Of a stretch of 64,000 bases of DNA, positions 41,693 to 50,713 are shown piece by piece. Within the stretch, counting starts at the first letter, position 1, and each line of letters begins with the position of its first letter. The stretch is from NCBI GenBank assembly GCA_013373635.1, contig JABXHN010000019.1, positions 62,001 through 126,000 of the forward strand, in the 5' to 3' direction. The notes below the pieces were generated by a model, which saw nothing but the letters and a program-made list of their open reading frames with translations, ran no database searches and had not been told where the DNA came from. The position numbers and the translations under genes were made by a program. The DNA is from Flavobacteriaceae bacterium (GTDB lineage Bacteria > Bacteroidota > Bacteroidia > Flavobacteriales > Flavobacteriaceae).

Positions 41693-41700
41693 TAAAGATA
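41693..41700 (-). promoter_or_regulatory. -7 element of the metalloprotease gene
   Basis: On the minus strand TATCTTTA, 20 bases before the ATG at 41673. It sits in the 40-base gap after oadB and gives the protease a transcript separate from the decarboxylase operon. Confidence 0.4.
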
Positions 41701-41713
41701 GTAAAACTAAGAC

Positions 41714-42925
41714 TTATCCTAAAAAGGAAATCAAGACTCCAGCAGCAACTGCAGAACCGATGACACCCGAAATATTACTCGACATACAATACTGCAAGAG
41801 GTGATTCGATGGATCGTATTTAATCGCTAATTCATTCGCAACACGCGAGGCCATTGGAACGGCACTGAGTCCAGTTGCTCCGACCAGTGGATTGATTTTT
41901 TTCTTGGCGAATAAATTGACAATTTTCACAGCGAGAATTCCTCCAAAAATGGAAATTGCAAAGGCGATAAATCCACCAACAACAATTAATATGGTATCCC
42001 ATTTTAGAAATACATCTGCAGTCATGGTAGCTCCAACGGTAAGACCTAAAAAGATTGTAGAAGTGTTGAGAACGGTCCCTGTTGCAGCATCTGTCAATCG
42101 TCCAACGGTCGATCCAATTTCTTTGAGTAAATTACCAAAGAGCAACATCCCTAAAAGCGGAGTCGACGAAGGAACAAAAATACTGATCACTATTCCCAAT
42201 ACGATGGGGAAGATAATTTTAACAGCCGTTAAATTCTTAATCTTGTAGGTGGCAGGATAGAGCTTATCCATTTTTTTCATGTTGATGGATAATTCTTTTT
42301 TTGAACAGGTCAATTTAGCCACAAAGGGAATAATCACAGGAACTAAAGCCATATACGAATAGGCGGCAATGGCGATTGGCCCTAAGAGATGAGGAGCTAA
42401 CTTAATGGTTGTGTAAATGGCTGTTGGACCGTCTGCTCCTCCAATAATTCCGAGCGAAGCCGCTTCTTTTGCAGTAAAACCAATTAAAATTGCAGAAATT
42501 AAAACGATGAAAATCCCCAACTGTGCAGCAGCTCCAAAAAAGGCCAATCGAAGGTTTCTAAGCATTGGACCAAAATCTGTTAAAGCTCCAATACCCATAA
42601 AAATCAAGGGAGGTAAAAATCCTGTTTTTAAGAGTGCGTAATAGAGGTAATTCATAATTCCGTATTCATAGGCTATCTCAAGCAGATTCATATAACGATG
42701 CTCGTCTACTTTGATCAAATCAACTGGAACTACAGCCATTTCACCTCCAGGTAAATTCGCTAAGATGACCCCAAAAGCAATGGGCAATAACAGCAATGGC
42801 TCATACTTTTTAACAATTCCCAAATAGAGAAGAAATGCACCGATAAGTAGCATTAATAAATATCCAGGATTATTAAATAGCTCCTGAAAAGCCGTCATTT
42901 CAAAAAGGGTCTTTAAGATATCCAT
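41714..42925 (-). CDS. oadB: Sodium-pumping decarboxylase beta subunit
   Basis: 403 residues, nine or so membrane helices. It has the beta-subunit hallmarks GGADGPTAIYTT (essential Asp), SAVPMASRVANE and MLLFGNLLKEIG. It couples decarboxylation of carboxy-biotin to Na+ export. The gene follows the alpha-subunit gene by two bases. This operon layout (gamma, alpha, beta) is that of oxaloacetate or related decarboxylases. Confidence 0.93.
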   Translation of the reverse strand: MDILKTLFEMTAFQELFNNPGYLLMLLIGAFLLYLGIVKKYEPLLLLPIAFGVILANLPGGEMAVVPVDLIKVDEHRYMNLLEIAYEYGIMNYLYYALLKTGFLPPLIFMGIGALTDFGPMLRNLRLAFFGAAAQLGIFIVLISAILIGFTAKEAASLGIIGGADGPTAIYTTIKLAPHLLGPIAIAAYSYMALVPVIIPFVAKLTCSKKELSINMKKMDKLYPATYKIKNLTAVKIIFPIVLGIVISIFVPSSTPLLGMLLFGNLLKEIGSTVGRLTDAATGTVLNTSTIFLGLTVGATMTADVFLKWDTILIVVGGFIAFAISIFGGILAVKIVNLFAKKKINPLVGATGLSAVPMASRVANELAIKYDPSNHLLQYCMSSNISGVIGSAVAAGVLISFLG

Positions 42926-42927
42926 GC

Positions 42928-44799
42928 TTATGAGAGTATTACTAATACATCATCTTCATCTACATCAGCTCCACTGTCTATTACAATTTCAACAACAGTT
43001 CCCGAGTGTTCTGATTTGATAGCATTAAAGGTTTTCATCGCCTCTACATAACCGATTAAATCACCCTCAGCAATTTGGTCTCCCACCTTTATTGGAGTCT
43101 CCGTATTGTCAACAGTCAAATAGAATTTTCCTTCTAAAGGAGCGATAACTTCAATTCCTCCTTCAGCTTTAGTAGCTGCTACAGCCTCAGGTTTTGGTGC
43201 TGGTGCAGCTGCTTTTGAAGCATCTGGTGCCTCGTATGAAACTGAAACTTTGTAGGATTCTCCCTCTACATCAACATAGAGTATTTCTGGATCTGGAACA
43301 ACAATAGCTTTTGGTTGATCGACAGAAATTAAACCTGCCCCTTTGCTTCTTTTATTTGCTAAATCTACTTCAAAAGCCTTCTTCGCTTCACCAGACTTAT
43401 AGGCTCTGTATTGTTGTGGATGCATGGCGAGTTCAAAGAGTTCTTCTTGGTCCTGACCTTGATCCCATCCCATTTCTTTCATTTCTTTTTCAAAGACTTC
43501 AAGCCCGTCCGGATAAAGTGTTTGAGGTTTATCAGTAAATGGTTCTTTTCCGTTTTTTTTAGCTAACTCTTGTAGTTCAGGAGCTAAAGGTCCAGGTAAT
43601 TTACCACCTCTTCCCATGAGCATATCCCATATATTATCAGCAATCATTCCCCAGCGTTCTTTACCTTTCTCCAAGGCCATCACATTCATCATGGCGAGGT
43701 TTTTAACATACTGACTGTAAGGAGTCACCAGTGGTGGATATCCAACTAAAGGCCAGATATATTCTACTTCATCGAATAACTTAACTAATAATTCTCCTTG
43801 TGTAAGTTCTTCTTGATTTTTTTTCTTTTTCCATTTATTGATACTCTCTAGATTACTAGCTAAATCAGCCATCAAGGATCCCATCATCCCTCCTGGAAGT
43901 CCAGGACCAATCAAGAGTGAATTCATCAGGCGGTTTTGAGGATTGATATAGTATCCCAAAAAGTCGTCTATAAAACTTTGAGTAAGTCTACGCACCTTCA
44001 TATAGGCTTTCATATTGATATCAGGAACATCAAATCCAGCATCTTTCAACATCGCGTGAACTGCAATTAAATCGACATGACCGGTACCCCAGGAAAGTGG
44101 TTCCATAGCCACATCTACGTATTCAACTCCTGCCTTGCAAACTTCTAATATCGAAGCCATTGCAAATCCAGGGCCAGAGTGAGAGTGGTATTGTAAAGGA
44201 ATATTGGGATGCATTTCCTTGATTCCTTTTACAATTTTTCCAAGCCATACAGGACGTCCAATACCTGCCATATCTTTTAAACAGATTTCATCGGCTCCAC
44301 CCTTGATCAATTGATCCGCTAAATCGACATAAAAGTCAACCGTATGTATTTTGGAATAGGTTAAACTAAGTGCTGCCTGAGCAATCATCCCAGCTTCTTT
44401 CGCATAGGTAATCGAATCAATGATATTTCTAGGATCGTTTAATCCACAGAATGGTCTAGTGATATCTGTTCCCTGAGCTTTTTTAACCTTGTACATTAAT
44501 TTTCTAACATCTGCTGGTACAGGACTCATACGAAGTCCGTTCAAAGATCGATCTAACATATGGGTTTGAATCCCTGCATCATTGAATGGTTGAGTCCATT
44601 CTCGAACAGCCTTATTGGGATTTTCTCCAAAGAGCAAATTGATTTGTTCAAATCCTCCTCCATTGGTCTCTACTCTAGCAAAACAACCCATATCGATAAT
44701 ATGAGGTGCTACTTTTACTAATTGATCAACTCTTGGCAGATATTTACCTGAAGACTGCCACATATCCCTGTAAACGAGTGAAAACTTTACTTGTTGCAT
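42928..44799 (-). CDS. oadA: Biotin-dependent decarboxylase alpha subunit
   Basis: 623 residues. An N-terminal carboxyltransferase domain (HSH metal ligands, CLKDMAGIG, about residues 200-240), a conserved middle domain (KVRRLTQSFIDDFLGYY), an Ala/Pro-rich linker (about 515-545) and a C-terminal biotinyl domain with Lys589 in VEAMKTFNA. The motif reads MKT and not the usual MKM, and the first motif reads YRDMWQS in place of the usual RDxxQS form, so this is a divergent branch. Oxaloacetate decarboxylase is the best guess, with methylmalonyl-CoA or other substrates possible. Confidence 0.85.
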   Translation of the reverse strand: MQQVKFSLVYRDMWQSSGKYLPRVDQLVKVAPHIIDMGCFARVETNGGGFEQINLLFGENPNKAVREWTQPFNDAGIQTHMLDRSLNGLRMSPVPADVRKLMYKVKKAQGTDITRPFCGLNDPRNIIDSITYAKEAGMIAQAALSLTYSKIHTVDFYVDLADQLIKGGADEICLKDMAGIGRPVWLGKIVKGIKEMHPNIPLQYHSHSGPGFAMASILEVCKAGVEYVDVAMEPLSWGTGHVDLIAVHAMLKDAGFDVPDINMKAYMKVRRLTQSFIDDFLGYYINPQNRLMNSLLIGPGLPGGMMGSLMADLASNLESINKWKKKKNQEELTQGELLVKLFDEVEYIWPLVGYPPLVTPYSQYVKNLAMMNVMALEKGKERWGMIADNIWDMLMGRGGKLPGPLAPELQELAKKNGKEPFTDKPQTLYPDGLEVFEKEMKEMGWDQGQDQEELFELAMHPQQYRAYKSGEAKKAFEVDLANKRSKGAGLISVDQPKAIVVPDPEILYVDVEGESYKVSVSYEAPDASKAAAPAPKPEAVAATKAEGGIEVIAPLEGKFYLTVDNTETPIKVGDQIAEGDLIGYVEAMKTFNAIKSEHSGTVVEIVIDSGADVDEDDVLVILS

Positions 44800-44805
44800 G
44801 TTTGA

Positions 44806-45069
44806 TTATTTTTTGATTTTCTCTATATGAGAAGGATGACCCTTCCCCATAGTCACTTTACTTACTACTGCGGTTATTGCTGCAATGTGTTTTTTGGAAA
44901 TTGATGAGACTGAATCTGCTGATTTTTTGAGAACAACAGGGGCTTCTGGAAGGTAACGATTCACTATTAAAATAATAAAACGACCTAACAAAAACACCAA
45001 GGTTAAAATTGTAAAGACCGTAATCATTCCGACTGCTAATAGTTCAAATGCTTTACTAATGTCATTCAT
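44806..45069 (-). CDS. oadG: OadG-type decarboxylase gamma subunit
   Basis: 87 residues from the ATG at 45069; an upstream in-frame TTG is rejected because it lies near the expected transcript start. One membrane helix (LLAVGMITVFTILTLVFLLG), then a short cytoplasmic tail ending in SHIEKIKK. The gamma subunit anchors the complex and binds zinc in better known enzymes. It lies six bases before the alpha gene and is the first gene of the operon. Confidence 0.85.
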   Translation of the reverse strand: MNDISKAFELLAVGMITVFTILTLVFLLGRFIILIVNRYLPEAPVVLKKSADSVSSISKKHIAAITAVVSKVTMGKGHPSHIEKIKK

Positions 45070-45086
45070 ATAATTCAATTTCTATT

Positions 45087-45094
45087 CAAATGTA
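45087..45094 (-). promoter_or_regulatory. -7 element of the decarboxylase operon
   Basis: On the minus strand TACATTTG, a full match to TAnnTTTG, 17 bases before the gamma ATG. Confidence 0.65.
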
Positions 45095-45164
45095 GTCCTA
45101 ATTAGAACTGATAAATATGACAAATGTTATGATTTTAAGTGACAATTGTTACAAACATCACCCT

Positions 45165-47060
45165 CTAAGATAAGGATTCGAGATAAAAGTGTTCAAAATC
45201 ATCTAATGAAGATGGATTTTTCATCGCATCGACTGTTGCTGCTTTGTTCTTAGCAACCCCCATTAAAATTTTCTTAACAGGAACTTCCATTTTTTTACCA
45301 CTGATTGTATACGGGATTTCAGAAACTTTGACAATCATATCTGGAATATGTCGAGGAGAGCAATTCTTTCTAAGTGCTGTATTGATTTTTTGAATCATGG
45401 AATCGTTTAAATCACCATCGAGAGTGACAAACAAAGGCATCGTAGAACTTCCATCTTCTTGTTCTATGTTGACAATGAGTGCGTCCTTAATTTCACTGAG
45501 ATCATCTAAGGTATTATAGATTTCAGCAGTACCGATTCGCACCCCATTTTTATTGAGCGTTGCATCTGATCTTCCGTAAATAATGACCCCATTTCTCTTA
45601 GTGATTTTGATATAATCTCCATGACACCATACCCCATCATATTTGTCAAAATAACTACTGTAATAGCGCTTGTGATCCTGATCATTCCAGAAATATATCG
45701 GCATTGACGGCATTGGTTTTGCAACTACTAATTCTCCTAAAGCATCAAACACTTCATTCCCCGTCTCATCATATGCTTTTAAATCAACTCCAAGGGTTGC
45801 ACACTGAATTTCTCCTGTATATACTGGCTTTGTGGGACATCCTCCAACAAAGGCCGTACATACATCGGTCCCTCCGCTTAGCGAAACCATTTGCACCTTT
45901 GGCAATTGTTCAAAATACCAATCAAAAGCTTGAGCTGAGAGCGGTGAGCCTGTGGATCCAATCGTCTTCAATGAAGATAAATCAATTTCCTTGAGAGCAT
46001 CTTTGAGCATACAGTGAATAAAGTATGCCGCTCCTCCTCCAAAGTGATTGATCTTCGCCTTGGAGGCAAACTCCCACAAACTATTTGTTTTAGGATAGGT
46101 TGCTGAACCGTTGTAGAGACAAAGCGTCGCACCACAGGCCAATGATGATAAGGCGTAATTCCACATCATCCAACCTGTTGTCGAATACCAAAAATAGCGC
46201 TCTCCTTCTTTGAGGTTTTGATGTAGTGCAAGACCTTTTAAATGTTCCAATAGAATTCCTCCACAACCATGTGTGATTGCCTTAGGGGTCCCTGTTGTAC
46301 CTGATGAATACAAGACCCAAATAGGGTGATCAAAAGCTAGCTGTTCAAAAAAGATTTCAGTTGCAGATGTAGCATAACAAAGTTCTTCATTTAATTCAAT
46401 CACTGAAATTAAAGTAGGTAGCTCATTTTTAATTGCAGCGACCTTATCATAGAGATCATATTCTTTTCCGTGGTATTGATAGCTATTATGTGCAAAAAAC
46501 ACCTTAGGCTCAATTTGTTGAAATCGATCGACAACGGATTGCACTCCAAAATCGGGAGAACAAGAGGACCAAATAGCTCCTAGTGAATTGGCCGCTAAAA
46601 ACGCAATAATGGTTTCTGGAGTATTGAGTGCATAAGCTACAACCCGATCTCCTTTTTGAACTCCAAGAGTTTTAAGACGTTCTTGCAAAGACGCTACTGA
46701 ATTCTTTAATTGAACCCAAGAAATTTCTTTAAGATCCCCTGATTCAGATTGATAACATATGGCTGCTCTTTGATCAGAAGCTTTTTGAAAAACATACTGA
46801 GAATAATTCAACTGAGCCCCCTCAAACCATTTGGTGTTGTAAAATGGAGTTCCAGGTTGATAAGGCAAACAGTCAGAATCTAAATCCACATTAAAATAGG
46901 CTGCAATGGAACTCCAAAAGCTGCCTATATGAGTAATAGACCAATTGTGTAACGCCTCATAATTTTCAAATTCAAGTTGATAGTTCTTCTTCAAAAACAA
47001 CTGATAATCAGCCATATTTGATTGAAAAATTTCATCTTTCGAGGGAGTCCAAAGCTTCAT
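45165..47060 (-). CDS. Acetoacetyl-CoA synthetase
   Basis: 631 residues, an ANL-superfamily ligase of acetyl-CoA-synthetase size. Motifs: LYSSGTTGTPKAITHG (AMP loop), GWMMWNYALSSLACGATLCLYNG, LSGGTDVC and, near the end, PYTISGKKMEVPVKKIL with the catalytic Lys. The WYSTTGWMMWNY block and the GGTD motif are typical of acetoacetate-CoA ligases. It activates acetoacetate with ATP and CoA. It precedes the Na+ decarboxylase operon by 96 bases, so it may feed the same carbon pool; that link is inference. Confidence 0.9.
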   Translation of the reverse strand: MKLWTPSKDEIFQSNMADYQLFLKKNYQLEFENYEALHNWSITHIGSFWSSIAAYFNVDLDSDCLPYQPGTPFYNTKWFEGAQLNYSQYVFQKASDQRAAICYQSESGDLKEISWVQLKNSVASLQERLKTLGVQKGDRVVAYALNTPETIIAFLAANSLGAIWSSCSPDFGVQSVVDRFQQIEPKVFFAHNSYQYHGKEYDLYDKVAAIKNELPTLISVIELNEELCYATSATEIFFEQLAFDHPIWVLYSSGTTGTPKAITHGCGGILLEHLKGLALHQNLKEGERYFWYSTTGWMMWNYALSSLACGATLCLYNGSATYPKTNSLWEFASKAKINHFGGGAAYFIHCMLKDALKEIDLSSLKTIGSTGSPLSAQAFDWYFEQLPKVQMVSLSGGTDVCTAFVGGCPTKPVYTGEIQCATLGVDLKAYDETGNEVFDALGELVVAKPMPSMPIYFWNDQDHKRYYSSYFDKYDGVWCHGDYIKITKRNGVIIYGRSDATLNKNGVRIGTAEIYNTLDDLSEIKDALIVNIEQEDGSSTMPLFVTLDGDLNDSMIQKINTALRKNCSPRHIPDMIVKVSEIPYTISGKKMEVPVKKILMGVAKNKAATVDAMKNPSSLDDFEHFYLESLS

Positions 47061-47132
47061 GGATTTTCTTTTAAAGTTACAAATCCAAAAAAATACAGCC
47101 TATATATTTTCATTTTTTAATAGAATCCAACC

Positions 47133-47150
47133 CTCTATCGCTTCATAGAG
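47133..47150 (+). other. Short hairpin upstream of the propeller amidohydrolase gene
   Basis: CTCTAT and ATAGAG pair (6 bp) around CGCTTC in the 144-base divergent gap. No T-run. It may be an operator half or a weak terminator; nothing else supports it. Confidence 0.25.
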
Positions 47151-47204
47151 CGCCAGTGTATTTAATTTATTTGTATCTTTTTTCCTCTTTTTAAAACCCC
47201 TATT

Positions 47205-50200
47205 ATGAAAAAGCACTTGTTTTCTAAAACTTTAGCATTTAGCATATTACTAATTACTATAACTGTTAATGCCCAAGAAAAAGAATCAACCGCCAATGAC
47301 ACCATCAAAAAAGCAACCAAAGAACTGCCTTTAGAACCAGAGCGAACGATTTCTTTTACGACCAATGAAGGAACCTGGATTTCTGTAGACGTCAGTCCAG
47401 ATGGTCAAAAGATCGCTTTCGATATGATGGGAGATATCTACGAAATGTCAATAAGTGGAGGAACAGCAAAACGTATCACAAATGGAATGCCTTACGACGT
47501 TCATCCTAGATATAGTCCGGATGGAAAATCGATTCTCTATATTTCTGACAAGAGTGGATCCGATAATATTTGGATCAAAAAATTAGATTCTGATGAGGAT
47601 GACACTCAGCTGACCAAAAGCACTGATCAACACTATTTTTCAGCTGATTGGAGTCCAGACGGAAACTACATCGTTGGCACCCATGGAAGAAGAAACATCA
47701 AACCTTATATCTATCACAAAGATGGTGGCTCAGGTGCTCAACTTATAAAAGAGCCTAAAAACATGAAGACCATTGATCCAGCATTTAGTGCCGATGGAAA
47801 TACCATTTACTTCTCGACAAGAACTTCTGCATGGAATTACAACGCTCAATTACCTCAATATCGAATCATGAGCTTTGATAGAGAAGATGGAAGCACTTTT
47901 ACCGTTAGTAGTCGTTATGGATCTTCCTTTACTCCTACCCTTTCACAGGATGGAAAATGGATGGTATACGGATCTCGTTTCGAAGAAAAAACAGGTTTGA
48001 TCTTAAGAGATTTAAAGACTGGAAAGGAACGCTGGTTGGCCTATCCTGTTCAACGTGATGAACAAGAATCAATTGCCCCCTTAGGAGTTTTACCAGCAAT
48101 GTCATTTACACCAGACAGTAAAAATCTCATTGCTTCTTATGGCGGAAAGATTTATTCCATCTCAATAGACAACAATGCTGCTACTGAAATCCCTTTTGAA
48201 GTAGAAGTTGAATTAGACCTCGGTCCTCAATTGGATTTTAGTTACCCAATCGAAGATAGCGCAACCGCTAAAGTCACTCAAATCAGAGATGCTGTAGCTT
48301 CACCAGATGGAAGTCAATTAGCTTTTACCGCTTTGAACCGACTCTATGTGATGAACTTTTCGGATAGCATCCCTCAGCGTATTACTCAAAACAATTTTGT
48401 TGAGGCAATGCCCGATTGGTCTCCTGATGGTAAGTCACTCGTATTCACTAGTTGGAAACACGGAGGCGGACACCTTTATCGAGTTGATTTTGGTAAAAAG
48501 AATTGGAAAATTAAACAACTAACTCAATCACCAGGCTTTTATTTTGATCCTGCATGGTCGTATCAATCGAATCGTATTGCGTTTATTAGAGGTTCTGCTC
48601 AGGCTCAAGACGATGCCATCGATATGTTGTCTAGTAGATCTTTTGAAGATTTAGCATGGATCGATGCCAATGGTGGAGCGGTTCAAATCATAGACGAAAC
48701 GAAGGGTAGAGATAACCTTCATTTTACAAAGGTTGACGATCGTATTTATCTCAACCATGGGTCTAAAGGATTAATCTCTATTCGTTGGGATGGAACGGAT
48801 GAAAAAGCTCACCTAAAACTAACTGGAATTAAAACCTATGGTTCTTCAGATGTATTTGGAAAAGATCATTCTGTATCTCTCTTACCTTCTGCTGAGAACG
48901 AGCGAGAAAACAATACTGCTTCTCGCCCTTCTGAAATAAAAATTTCTCCTAATGGAGAAAAGGCTTTAGCTAAAATCAACAATGACATCTACTCAGTTCT
49001 CATTCCTAAAATTGGATCAACACCAAGTATTTCTTTAGCAAAGGCGGATAAGGCTGCCTTCCCTGCAGAAAAATTAACGGTGATGGGTGGAGAATTTCCA
49101 CATTGGTCTTCTAAGAGCAATCAAGTAAACTGGTCCTTAGGCGCTAGTTATTTTAGCTTTAATTTAGACAGACACCAACAGTTTAAAGACTCATTGGATT
49201 TAGCTAAAAAGAAGGAAAAGGATCTAGCTAAAAACGACAAAAAGGAAGAGAAGGAAAAGGATAAAAAAGAGAAAAAGGAAGATCCAACTTTTAAGGCAGA
49301 TGAATACGCTGTAAAGGTGCTCTACAACAGAGCGATTCCTAAGGGGTACACCCTTTTAAAAGGCGGTCGTATCATTACAATGGAGAACGATCAAGTCATT
49401 GAGAATGGTGATATTCTAATCAAAGACAACCGCATTGAAGCCATCGGAACCTCAGGAAGTTTAACCCTACCAAAAGGAACCAAAACTATCGATGTAAGTG
49501 GTAAAACCATCACTCCTGGTTTTGTGGATACTCATGCTCATATGTGGCCCAATTGGAGTCTTCACAAAAACCAAGTTTGGATCTATTCCGCAAACTTAGC
49601 CTATGGGGTTACAACCACTAGAGATCCTCAGACTGCGACTACTGATGTATTGACTTATTCCGATATGGTTGAAGCTGGAATGATTCACGGACCTAGAGTA
49701 TACTCTACAGGGCCTGGAGTTGGATATTGGCAGTACAAAATCGAGAGTCTTGATCACGCTAAGAATGTATTGAAACAATATTCAGATTACTATCATACCA
49801 AGTATATTAAAATGTACTTAGTTGGAAATCGTCAACAGCGTCAGTGGGTCATTATGGCTTCGAAAGAGCTCGGATTACTTCCTACAACAGAAGGTGGCTT
49901 AGACTTTAAGAGTAATATGAAAAACATGATCGATGGCTATCCTGGTCATGAACACGCCCTGCCTATTTATCCAATTTACAAGGATGTTGTTCAGTCTGCT
50001 GCTGAGTCTCAGATGGCCATTACTCCAACGCTATTAGTTTCGTACGGTGGTCCATGGGCTGAAAACTACTTTTACTCAAGAGAAAATCCATATCATGATC
50101 AAAAGATGCAGTATTTTACTCCATACGATGAGTTAGCACCAAAATCAAGAAGAAGACCGGGTTGGTTTATGGATGACGAGCACGTGTTCACCAAGCATGC

Positions 50201-50600
50201 TGAATTTATGAATGATCTAGTCAATGCAGGAGGAATCGGTGGAGTTGGTTCTCATGGACAACTTCAAGGATTGGGATTCCACTGGGAACTATGGTCAATA
50301 GCGAGTGGAGGAATGAGTGAGATGAATGCTCTTAAGACAGCTACCCTATTAGGAGCCAAAGCGCTCGGTTTTGAAAATGATTTAGGTTCAATTAAATCGG
50401 GTAAATTGGCTGATCTTATTATTCTACATCACAATCCATTAGAAAACATTAGAAATACGAATAGCATCCAATATGTAGTTAAAAACGGAGTGGTATACGA
50501 CGCCAACACCTTAGATGAAATTGCTCCTGTTGCTAAAAAAGCTCCAGAATTTCATTGGCAAACAAAAAAACCTGCCGGAATCCCAGGAATTAAAGAATAG
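47205..50600 (+). CDS. Secreted beta-propeller amidohydrolase
   Basis: 1131 residues with a signal peptide (to about residue 23, VNAQ). The N-terminal half (about 45-650) contains PD40/TolB-like repeats (DVSPDGQKIAF, RYSPDGKSILY, DWSPDGNYIV, SFTPDSKNLI, DWSPDGKSLVF). A Lys/Glu-rich linker (about 660-700) joins an amidohydrolase domain (about 720-1110) with HxH in GFVDTHAHMW, GHEHALPIYP and GSHGQLQGLG. Such fusions are common in Bacteroidetes and probably cleave peptides or cyclic amides outside the cell. It is monocistronic, with a TATCTTTT element near 47174. Confidence 0.9.
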   Translation: MKKHLFSKTLAFSILLITITVNAQEKESTANDTIKKATKELPLEPERTISFTTNEGTWISVDVSPDGQKIAFDMMGDIYEMSISGGTAKRITNGMPYDVHPRYSPDGKSILYISDKSGSDNIWIKKLDSDEDDTQLTKSTDQHYFSADWSPDGNYIVGTHGRRNIKPYIYHKDGGSGAQLIKEPKNMKTIDPAFSADGNTIYFSTRTSAWNYNAQLPQYRIMSFDREDGSTFTVSSRYGSSFTPTLSQDGKWMVYGSRFEEKTGLILRDLKTGKERWLAYPVQRDEQESIAPLGVLPAMSFTPDSKNLIASYGGKIYSISIDNNAATEIPFEVEVELDLGPQLDFSYPIEDSATAKVTQIRDAVASPDGSQLAFTALNRLYVMNFSDSIPQRITQNNFVEAMPDWSPDGKSLVFTSWKHGGGHLYRVDFGKKNWKIKQLTQSPGFYFDPAWSYQSNRIAFIRGSAQAQDDAIDMLSSRSFEDLAWIDANGGAVQIIDETKGRDNLHFTKVDDRIYLNHGSKGLISIRWDGTDEKAHLKLTGIKTYGSSDVFGKDHSVSLLPSAENERENNTASRPSEIKISPNGEKALAKINNDIYSVLIPKIGSTPSISLAKADKAAFPAEKLTVMGGEFPHWSSKSNQVNWSLGASYFSFNLDRHQQFKDSLDLAKKKEKDLAKNDKKEEKEKDKKEKKEDPTFKADEYAVKVLYNRAIPKGYTLLKGGRIITMENDQVIENGDILIKDNRIEAIGTSGSLTLPKGTKTIDVSGKTITPGFVDTHAHMWPNWSLHKNQVWIYSANLAYGVTTTRDPQTATTDVLTYSDMVEAGMIHGPRVYSTGPGVGYWQYKIESLDHAKNVLKQYSDYYHTKYIKMYLVGNRQQRQWVIMASKELGLLPTTEGGLDFKSNMKNMIDGYPGHEHALPIYPIYKDVVQSAAESQMAITPTLLVSYGGPWAENYFYSRENPYHDQKMQYFTPYDELAPKSRRRPGWFMDDEHVFTKHAEFMNDLVNAGGIGGVGSHGQLQGLGFHWELWSIASGGMSEMNALKTATLLGAKALGFENDLGSIKSGKLADLIILHHNPLENIRNTNSIQYVVKNGVVYDANTLDEIAPVAKKAPEFHWQTKKPAGIPGIKE

Positions 50601-50620
50601 TCCGTATTTAAATTCATCTT

Positions 50621-50664
50621 AAGCGTCGGTCTGGTTTCGTTTCAAACGAACCAAATCGACGCTT
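50621..50664. other. Long imperfect hairpin between convergent genes
   Basis: AAGCGTCG (50621-50628) pairs with CGACGCTT (50657-50664), and inside them GGTTTCGTTT pairs with AAACGAACC with one bulge. There is no T-run. It resembles an intergenic REP-like or 3'-end-stabilising element. The GGGCGTTACC just after it (about 50679) recalls the core of REP elements common in Bacteroidetes. Confidence 0.4.
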
Positions 50665-50713
50665 GTGGATTACTATAGGGCGTTACCTTCTTTTGAAGTT
50701 GCTTGCCAACGGC

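Noticed and set aside
45126-45151. Two GTTA copies 22 bp apart before the decarboxylase operon, as a possible TAAC array on the minus strand
   Set aside because: The middle 11-bp position (45137) is not a match, and the -7 element at 45087-45094 is not in the phase of the other arrays.
47133-47150. A small RNA gene in the 47061-47204 gap
   Set aside because: Only a 6-bp hairpin is visible, without a promoter-terminator pair defining a transcript.
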